DNA of 64,000 nucleotides, taken from assembly GCF_900141715.1 (NCBI RefSeq), contig NZ_FQYK01000002.1:177495-241494 (forward strand), given 5' to 3'. The notes below the pieces were generated by a model, which saw only the letters and a program-made list of their open reading frames with translations, had not been told where the DNA came from and made no database searches. The position numbers and the translations under genes are program-made. This stretch comes from Algibacter luteus. Lineage in GTDB: Bacteria; Bacteroidota; Bacteroidia; Flavobacteriales; Flavobacteriaceae. Of this stretch, positions 1 through 8,800 are shown in pieces. How positions within the stretch are numbered: position 1 is the first letter of the stretch; each line of letters begins with the position of its first letter.

Positions 1-1109
1 AATATTCAGTTCTAATTAAAAGTATTGATGATTTTAAAAAATCAGGCTCTGAGCAAATTGATAAAAATAACTCAGTAATTAGTGATGCTTATATCGCACC
101 TAAAAACAATACAGAATTACAACTATTACAAATTTGGGAAAGTTTGTTAGGAATAAATCAAATAAGCACAAAAGCTAATTTCTTTGAACTTGGAGGTAAA
201 TCTTTAGTTGCGGTAAAAATGTTTACACTCATTAATAGAAAATTTAAAACAAAACTATCTGCAACTGCATTATTAGAACATCCTACTATAGAAAAACTTT
301 CTAATTATATTTCATCTGATTCTAAGACGGAATCTTGGAAATATGTAATACCTATAAAATCAAAAGGTGATAAAAATCCGCTTTTTTGTGTACATGGTGG
401 TGGAGGCTATGTTATATTCTTTAATCCACTATCCAATGCTTTAAACGATGATATTCCAGTTTATGCTTTACAACCGGCTGGATTAAATAATGACAGTACA
501 ATGCACGATAGTATAGAAAAAATGGCTTTAGATTACGCTAAGGAGATTAAAGAAGTTCAACCTAATGGCCCTTATAATATATTAACTTATTGCTTTAGTC
601 CTGCTGTAGGAATAGAAATTGCAAATATTTTTAAAGAAAAAGGAGAAAGAACAAACTTGATTGTAATTGATAGTATAATCAAACAAGAAGATTTTACCGA
701 CCCTGAAAGAATAAAAATGCGCATTTATGGTTTCTTAAATCGTGTTTTGAAAAATCCTATCAATGCTGTAAAGTTAATGACCATAAATAACTATCGAAGA
801 TTTTTAGAGCCCATGGTTATAAAACTATTTGCTTCAAGTAGCAAAAAGAATCTGGATAAAATTACTCGTAATTTGGTCAAAATTTATATAAATTATGGTT
901 GGTATAAAAACCACACCGATGATGTTTTACTAATATTAACAGAGAAAGCAGATAAAAAGCTAAATCCTACATATATTAAATCTTGGGAAGGTATCACCAA
1001 CGGTAATGTTGAAGTGCGATATACAACCGGAAAGCACCATGAGTTATTTAACTCACCTCATATAGAATCTATAGCAAATCACATTGAAAATAGTATTTAT
1101 AAAAAATAA
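1..1109 (+). CDS. Non-ribosomal peptide synthetase, C-terminal part (carrier + thioesterase), 5' truncated by window edge
   Basis: The reading frame is open from the left edge, so this is only the end of a longer synthetase. A peptidyl carrier domain is visible, with the FFELGGKSL motif whose Ser (codon 201-203) would carry phosphopantetheine. It is followed by an alpha/beta-hydrolase type I thioesterase: oxyanion stretch PLFCVHGGGG, nucleophile elbow LTYCFSPAVG, acidic residue in NLIVIDS, and His in TTGKHHELF. The elbow aligns with the usual GWSFGG but has Cys (codon 591-593) in the Ser position and lacks the first Gly. The domain should release the peptide by hydrolysis or cyclisation. The phosphopantetheinyl transferase gene follows 5 bp after the stop. 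The product cannot be predicted because the adenylation domains lie outside the window. Confidence 0.9.
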   Translation, partial: YSVLIKSIDDFKKSGSEQIDKNNSVISDAYIAPKNNTELQLLQIWESLLGINQISTKANFFELGGKSLVAVKMFTLINRKFKTKLSATALLEHPTIEKLSNYISSDSKTESWKYVIPIKSKGDKNPLFCVHGGGGYVIFFNPLSNALNDDIPVYALQPAGLNNDSTMHDSIEKMALDYAKEIKEVQPNGPYNILTYCFSPAVGIEIANIFKEKGERTNLIVIDSIIKQEDFTDPERIKMRIYGFLNRVLKNPINAVKLMTINNYRRFLEPMVIKLFASSSKKNLDKITRNLVKIYINYGWYKNHTDDVLLILTEKADKKLNPTYIKSWEGITNGNVEVRYTTGKHHELFNSPHIESIANHIENSIYKK

Positions 1110-1114
1110 TAATC

Positions 1115-1846
1115 TTGAGTTTTTCAGTTGATAAAAATATATCATTAGATAAAAATGAAATCCATATCTGGTTTATCAATTTTAATATTTCCGAAAAATA
1201 TTTTACTTTATTAAACTCCTTTTTATCCGAAGATGAAATTCTTAAAGCCTCTAAATTTAAATTTGAAAAAGACAAAAACTGTTCTATTATTACTAGAGGT
1301 GCCTTACGATTACTTTCTGGAAAATATTTAGGCTTAAATCCTCAAGAAATAAAATTTAAATATGGTGATTTTGGCAAACCTGCCTTTAATTTTGAAACGC
1401 CACTAAAATTTAATGTCTCCCATTCTGGAAATATTGCAGTTTTAGGTTTTTGTTTACATGAAGACATTGGTGTAGATATCGAAGTCATGAAAGCTAATTT
1501 TAATGTATTTGATATTGCATCAAATTACTTTTCAAGTTCCGAAATTGAGGCTTTAAAAATATTACCCAGAGAAGAACATACTAAAGGGTTTTACAGATGC
1601 TGGACTCGTAAAGAATCATTTATAAAAGCAAAAGCAAAAGGGCTTTCATTTCCTTTAGATTCATTTTCTGTTAGTATAGATTCAGATATAAAAGCAGAAC
1701 TTTTAGAAACCAACTGGGATTACAGTGAAAAAGAATTATGGAAGCTATTTTCATTTTCATCACAAGAAAACTACATCGGAGCAGTTTCAGTTAAAGGCCA
1801 AATTCAAAAAGTAAACTATTTCAATTTCAAAGAATTTTTCAAATAA
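1115..1846 (+). CDS. 4'-phosphopantetheinyl transferase, Sfp type
   Basis: Transfers the phosphopantetheine arm from CoA to the carrier-domain serine. Family signatures are present: a central DIGVDIEVMK block (Mg-binding acidic residues) and WTRKESFIKAKAKG (the W-x-x-KE-x-x-x-K block). The length of about 243 aa fits the Sfp group. The start is taken as TTG at 1115 because no in-frame ATG precedes the conserved EIHIWFINFN opening; an upstream start would overlap the synthetase gene. The 5-bp gap to the synthetase implies co-transcription, and the enzyme most likely activates that synthetase. It ends 6 bp from a convergent gene. Confidence 0.93.
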   Translation: MSFSVDKNISLDKNEIHIWFINFNISEKYFTLLNSFLSEDEILKASKFKFEKDKNCSIITRGALRLLSGKYLGLNPQEIKFKYGDFGKPAFNFETPLKFNVSHSGNIAVLGFCLHEDIGVDIEVMKANFNVFDIASNYFSSSEIEALKILPREEHTKGFYRCWTRKESFIKAKAKGLSFPLDSFSVSIDSDIKAELLETNWDYSEKELWKLFSFSSQENYIGAVSVKGQIQKVNYFNFKEFFK

Positions 1847-1852
1847 ACTAAA

Positions 1853-2836
1853 CTATTTACGCACCGCACTCTGTGTACAAGGGCAGTTACTAATTCCCTG
1901 CAAGAAGTTTAGTCCAATAGTTACTACGTGTGTTCCAGAGTTGTAAGCAGACAACTCATTTGTTGTAATTTGATAGGCATAACCAAAGTAGAAAATAGAT
2001 TTTTGAAAGCCTACCATCGGACCAATATTTAATGGTTTAAGAAGTTGATCGTTCAAGAATCGATACGAAATACCCGCCCAAAAATAATCGTAATCTCTAT
2101 TGTATTTTCTTAGTTTAAAGTTTAAATCTGTACTAGAACGTTTATCACTACTAAACATTTGATAGTAAATTGAAGGTTCAAATTCTAACCCACTTTTCTT
2201 AGGACCTTTAAAGGTATAACCCGTATAAATTTGATAATTTAAAAGTAGATTTGGTTCCGAAACTCTTATAGATTCATCAATTTTCTTATCTAAAATATTA
2301 TTGGCGTTGAAGCTAAAAAAGGCACCTTTATATCGTAATAATGCTCCGATATCGAAATTGTTATTCGACGTTCTTCTATCATCGGTAACAAACGGGTCGA
2401 TTATTGGGTTTTCGTAAGTTGTATTGAAGTTATCAATATCAATTCTGAAATTATTAATGTTATATGAAATACCAAATGATAAATATAATTTTGAGTAATA
2501 ATCTAAAACCAAATGATGCGCAAACGATATTTTACCACCTGTCTGGATTGTATTTCCATTTCTATCATTATATAATGAAATACCAACACCAGACCGGTCT
2601 GCTATTCTAACATCGGCATAAATTGATTGATTGTCTGGAGCATTTTTAATACCTACCCATTGTGTTAAGCCGTTTGCTCGTATTTTTAAATTATCTCCAA
2701 TACCAGCATAAGTCGGTGATACTACAAAGTCGTTATCGGCTAGGTGCTGCGTAAATACAGGTAAATTTAATTCTTGACCATAGCCACTTGCCATAACCAC
2801 GAACACCAGATATATATATAATTTTTTAATTTGCAT
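1853..2836 (-). CDS. PorP/SprF family type IX secretion system outer-membrane protein
   Basis: A signal peptide ending near GYGQ is followed by the PorP/SprF opening NLPVFTQHLADNDFVVSPTYAG and an amphipathic beta-strand-rich barrel (alternating aromatic strands such as LYLSFGISYNI and DYFWAGISYRF). The length of 327 aa is typical. In the family, SprF-like proteins serve the secretion or surface attachment of a neighbouring SprB-like adhesin. Here it lies 22 bp downstream of the giant adhesin gene on the same strand, so it is most likely its dedicated partner and the last gene of the operon. Confidence 0.93.
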   Translation of the reverse strand: MQIKKLYIYLVFVVMASGYGQELNLPVFTQHLADNDFVVSPTYAGIGDNLKIRANGLTQWVGIKNAPDNQSIYADVRIADRSGVGISLYNDRNGNTIQTGGKISFAHHLVLDYYSKLYLSFGISYNINNFRIDIDNFNTTYENPIIDPFVTDDRRTSNNNFDIGALLRYKGAFFSFNANNILDKKIDESIRVSEPNLLLNYQIYTGYTFKGPKKSGLEFEPSIYYQMFSSDKRSSTDLNFKLRKYNRDYDYFWAGISYRFLNDQLLKPLNIGPMVGFQKSIFYFGYAYQITTNELSAYNSGTHVVTIGLNFLQGISNCPCTQSAVRK

Positions 2837-2858
2837 AATTCTTTAATTTAGTATCCGT

Positions 2859-5800
2859 TTATCTGTATAATGTAAAGTGTCCTACAAATTCACGTTTATC
2901 TCTCGGCTCATTCAATTTTACAACATACCAATAATCACCAGAGGGCAACTCAACGCCTTTATATTTCCCATCCCATTTATCGCCAATTTTTAGTGTGGCT
3001 ACTTTTCTTCCGTATCTGTCAAAAATATTGAAGGTTAAATTTTGGTATTGCTCAGCACAACCTGGGCCCCATTCATCTAAATTACCATCGCCATTTGGGG
3101 TGAAATAATTCGGAATACAAACATCAATAAATTCAAAGAATCTAGAAGCTGAAACTTCACAACCATTGGCATCTATAACCGTTACGGTATAGTCAGCAGA
3201 TTCAAAAATTAAAAAAGTATTTTCGTTTCCAAACGATTGTCCGTTAAGTAAGAATTCATAAGGTTCTGCGCCTCCAGATGCTGATGCCACAATTTCATTG
3301 AGACCGCCATCTGCGATTGCTAAAGCAAGAGGTTGAAAGGTTTCAATTTCAAAAGGAATGCCGTTATCCGTAATTTGAACACAACCATTTGGATGGCGTA
3401 CTTCGATGTAATGCGAACCAGGAGATAGGTTTTCAAATACGCCCGTTCCGGTTGCAAATGGGCCTCCATCTAAAGCATATTCTAAAACTGAAGTATCGGC
3501 AATACTCGAATTTACACTAACGGTAACTGTATTGGTTACCGTATTAGTATTATTGGCATCATTAATACATTCATAATCTATATCGGCTATAGGTTCTAAA
3601 ACGATGGGTTCTGCTAAAGGAATTGAAAATGGACTATCGCCACCACAATTACTATTATCTAAGACATAAACCATTTTTTCACCACCTTCTAAATTATCAA
3701 AAGTGTAGGTGGTTGTTCCTAATGGTAATTGAATATAATTTACATCATCTAAACTCACACTATACGGAGGTTCACCTCCTAAAATTTCAATACTAAAAGA
3801 GCCTGTTGTATCACCATCACAAGGTGCTTCACTGAGTATCGTGTATGTGAATCCTAACGGTGCTGGTTGATCAATATCAAAGTTATAAGTCACATAACAA
3901 CCCAATTCATCTTGTACAACAATATCATAATTACCAGGTGCTAAATTTTCAACATCGGCCAAATCAAAAAACTGATCGAGCTGTGGTGAAATTGCATATT
4001 TTATAAAACCTGATCCACCAGAAGCAGTGATTTCTAAAATACCGTCGTTTTCTCCATTACAGGTAACATCAATTGGATTAAATGACACATCTAAAGGTAG
4101 TGCCGCATTATCGATTGGTGCCACAGCAGAAACTACTAAACAATCTCCACTATCTACTTGCACTTGATAATTGCCTACAGGTAAGTTTGTAAACACTCCC
4201 GGACTATCTTGAGTTACCGGTGTTATTGGATTTCCTGAAGTATCTTGTAAAGTATAAACGTAGTTACCAAGGCCACCTTCCGCTGAAGCAATAATAACTC
4301 CATTATCATCTCCGGCACAACTTATGGTTGCATTTGTTGTATCTAGACTTACCGTAAGAGTTGGTAACGGATCGTTAGTAATACTGTTTGAAACTTGTGC
4401 AGAACAGCCATTAGCATCTCGAACATAATACCTGAATGTTCCTGTTGAAACTGAGAAAGTTACAGATGACACAAAAGTTCCGATGACATTTGTGAATGTG
4501 GCTGTATCGCTATATTCGTAAATACCTGTTCCGCCTGTGGCACTTAATGTTAAAGTTGCCATCGTGGTACATGTTTGAGACGTTGCTTTTACTAAACTAG
4601 CTTCTACTTCAGTTGGTTGAGAAATGGTAACATTAGAAGTAGTGAACTCACAATTATACCCATCTGTAACAACCACGTTGTATGTTCCTGCTCCTAGCCC
4701 ATTAAAAATTGGTGAAGTTTGCGGACCTGAAGAGCTCACAACAGGTGTAACCATGTTTAAAGTATATGTATAATTTGATCCTTGACCACCAGTAACACCA
4801 CTAACAGTTATACTTGCATTGGTATCTCCAAAACATGTTAGCATACTAGGTGTTGCGTTAATTGTGGCGTCTATTGGTGTTGGTAAAATAAGTGAAATAT
4901 TATCTGAAACGATACATCCGCCAGCGTCCATAACATTTACAGTGTATGAACCTGCAGATAAATTTGTAAAGGTCCCATTAGGTGAATAAGCTACTGTTGC
5001 AGCACCTGTTAATTCGTACTGATAATTTCCCCAACCTCCGCTTGCTGTGGCTGTAATTGTACCTTTATCATCATCACAAGTAACGTTTGAAGTTTCTGAA
5101 ATGACTAAGGCTAATGGTTCTGATGGAGATGGAATAATTACTGACGCCGTTGCAGAACAAAACGGACTTGCAGTTTCGGTTAAAACTACCGTAAATGATC
5201 CCGCCGACATGCCTGAAACTAATTGTGGGTTGGTTGACGTATTTGCCGCAATAGGACCTAAAACAGATACCATCGAACTATCAAAAACCTCATAAGTATA
5301 TGGTCCGGAATATCCACTGACACTTATTTCGAATTCGCCATCGTTGGCTCCAAAACAGGTTATCGCAGAAGGCGTAGTTGTTATTGAAGGAGATAAAGCT
5401 TCTGGAAGTACTACAGTAACATCTTCTGAACAGCTAGTTACTGTATCTGTAATAGTAACAACATAAGTCCCTGAAGGTACTCCAGAAAACACATTACCAG
5501 ATAACGTAATTGAAGCAGGATTTGGGCTAATAGAATAGGTATATGAACCTGTTCCGCCTGACCCGGTTATAGTAATTTCACCATCATCATTATTACAAGT
5601 TGGTAAAATGGTTACACTTGGTGTTAATGCTAAAGAGGCTTCAATATCCACCGTTACTATATTTCCACAATTGTTTGCATCTCTAACCTCAACGGTATGC
5701 GTTCCTGATGATAAATCAGAAATTGTAAAAGGGGCTGTTCTATTTTGAAAAGCTCCTCCATCTATACTAAAACTATAAGGCGCTATTCCTGCTGAAGTCA

Positions 5801-8800
5801 ATGTTACATCTATCGCGAAATCACCTTCTGAAACTGTACATTGATTATTTACATTTGCTGTGATTACAGGTTCTGGATCTGATGGCAAAACAATTATTGG
5901 TGTAGATTGTATACAACCATAAGCATCTTGTGCATGCACATAATAGCTATTTGCATCTACATTAAATGTACTTGCCGATGACCACAGTGGATCTGTGGCT
6001 ACAGGCGGAATTGCTGATGTTGTTATCTGATATAAGTATGGAGGCGTTCCTTGACTTGCAATAGCACTAATAATTCCTGAATTAGGATTACAATTAGCTG
6101 GCTTATCAACATATGCATTGACTTCTAATAATTCAGTTGATTCTCTAATTTCAAAAATAGCTGATGCTGATTGACAACCATCATAAGACCCTGTACCGCT
6201 TTCAGTAAATCGGATATAATATTGACCTGGAGCCAAAGTTCCTGGTGCAGGAGTAGTAATTGTTTCTGGTGTTCCGAAAGTTACTGCTATACTGGTTGGT
6301 CCGCTTACTGAAACGTTCGTATAGGCAGTAAAAATCTCATATTCAACAGAAGTCGTTGTGCTATCAAAATTATCAATAGTAAAGGTTACGCTTCCATTAT
6401 TTTCACCTTGACAAACCACATTATTAGGAACAACAGATGACGTTAAAGTGGAAGCCGGAGCGATTGCTGAATCCGCAGATTTTACATAATAACAGTCGGT
6501 AACTAAATCATGAACCACAAAAGTATAAACAACACCTGGAGTTAAATTGGTAAATGTTCTTTGGTTGGGAAATCCAACATCAGATGGAAAATAAGTTAAT
6601 GTATAAGGAACTGTATTGAATTCTAAAATACCAAATTCATAGCTTCCACTTCCCACAGCCGAAATCGCTTCAACTACAGCTGTTCCACCTGATGTACAAT
6701 CAGGTACGGTTGTAGTTACATCGATTAATAAATCTGATGGTGGTGAAGCTATAACTTCTTGCTTAGACAAACTACATCCATTAGCATCTACTGCGGTTAT
6801 AGTATAAGTTCCAAAGTTGATAATATTAAACGTATGGTCTTCATTTGATACCGCTGAATATGGGCTTCCAGGTATAACATCGCCAAAATTATTTGTAATG
6901 TAATACGTAAAAGCCGTCGTTCCTCCAGTTACATTTTGTATCGTGATAGAACCTAGACTTGAACCACCCGGATTATTACAAGTAATATCTACTTTGGTTA
7001 AAGCAAAATCGATTGGAATTGGTTCTGAAATGGTAATTGTTTCGGTATCCGAACAAGAATTAGCATCGGTTAAAGTAATGGTATAATCGCCTGCTGATAA
7101 TCCTGAAGCTTGAGTTCCGTAATCGGTACTTGTTGTATTATTATAAACATTAAATGTGAAGGGTGCAGTCCCCACTGAATTATTAATTGTAATTTCAATA
7201 GCTGCATTACTATCGCCACTACATAAAATCGGTTGAGTCTGCGTTACCGAAAGTATTTCTGGTAAAGAAATAGCATTAATTGTTTGTACGCCGGATTCGG
7301 CAATACAACCATTAGCATCTGTAATTTGAAATTGATAAGTTCCGTCGGTAGCCGCAGTATGGGTAAAAGTAGTTCCTGTTACGGAATTAGAGCCACTGTA
7401 AGCACCTCCATTAAATGAAACTGCATAAGTAAATGGCGTTGTTCCTCCAGAAATATTTCCTGTTATGATACCGTCGGGCGATGCTGTACAATCTAAATCT
7501 TTAGTAATTACTGTGCTTACAGTTATAGGAGGTAACGGCGCTATCGTATAAGTTTCGCTATACGTACATTCGTTTGCATCTTTAACTTGAAAAGTATAGG
7601 TGTCAGGACTTAAACCAGAGAACACATTCAAACTTTGGTAAGGTGTTACAGCTCCTGAAGGCGCAATTATTTGATATTCTAAAGGTGTTGTTCCTCCTGT
7701 AGTCCCTGTAATGGTTACATCTGAAGTCAGGGCGGGACAACTAACTGGTGTGTTAGAGAAATCCATATCCGTAGGTGGATCTAGTGAATCAATTGTAATT
7801 GGAGCTGCTATAAATGCACATCCACTTGAGTCTTGAACAGTTACCGTATAGGTTCCATCGGTTAATCCACTGAACGTTGTGCCAGTTTGAAAATTTACAC
7901 CATCTAAACTATATGAATAAGGCGCTGTACCTCCACTTACACCAGATACTGTTATAACACCATCTGATATACAAGTATACGGAGACGTTAAAGTGGCCGT
8001 TCCTGTTACCGTTGCCAGTGTGTTTATTGTTATGGTTTGTGGCGATGTTACGCAGGCATCTGGACCAGAACTATATTGCACAACCACATCATAAGTTCCA
8101 TCGGCAAGTCCAGTAAATACATTTGAATTTGAAAACGTGGTGCCATTATCTATACTATATTGTAATGTGTTTCCATTAGGATTAGTCACGTTTATTGTAA
8201 TGGAGCCTGAATCACCTTGATCTGAACATGCAATATCGGTTTTACTCACTGTAAAATCAGGAGCAGGTACTGCTTCTACAGTTATTGATGTTTGTGCAGA
8301 ACAGTTATTTGAATCTACTACAAGAATATCATAAACTCCTGCTGTTGAAACTGGTATGATTGGTGTGGTTTGAAATGCGCTTGATCCATTCACAAAGTAA
8401 AAATATGGAGGTGTGCCGCCAGTTGGATACACTGTTATTTCACCATCAGTACATGTTAACGGTTTTGTTAAGGCCGAAGTGGCTTCTAACAACGGAGGTT
8501 CAATAATTTCAATATCTTCTGAGTGTATACATCCATCTTCAGTTGAAACATCAATCGTATACGTTCCAGGATTTAAGTTCGAAAATGTATAATCGTTTTG
8601 AGTAATTGGTCCAACACTATTTACCAAAGTTCCTCCTTGAGAAATCGAAAAGAAATATTGTGGTCGTACATCGTTAGCAGCCACCGAAACACTTCCCAAT
8701 TCTCCATTACAATAAGGTTGCGTTATAATTGTTGAAACTGTAAAATCTGTTTGTCTAATTTGAACGTCAGGAACGGTAAAAATACAAGGGTTTGGGTCTA

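Noticed and set aside
5047-5295. 82-aa + strand open frame inside the adhesin gene
   Set aside because: Lies wholly opposite SprB-type repeats; no start context or domain, a shadow of the real gene.
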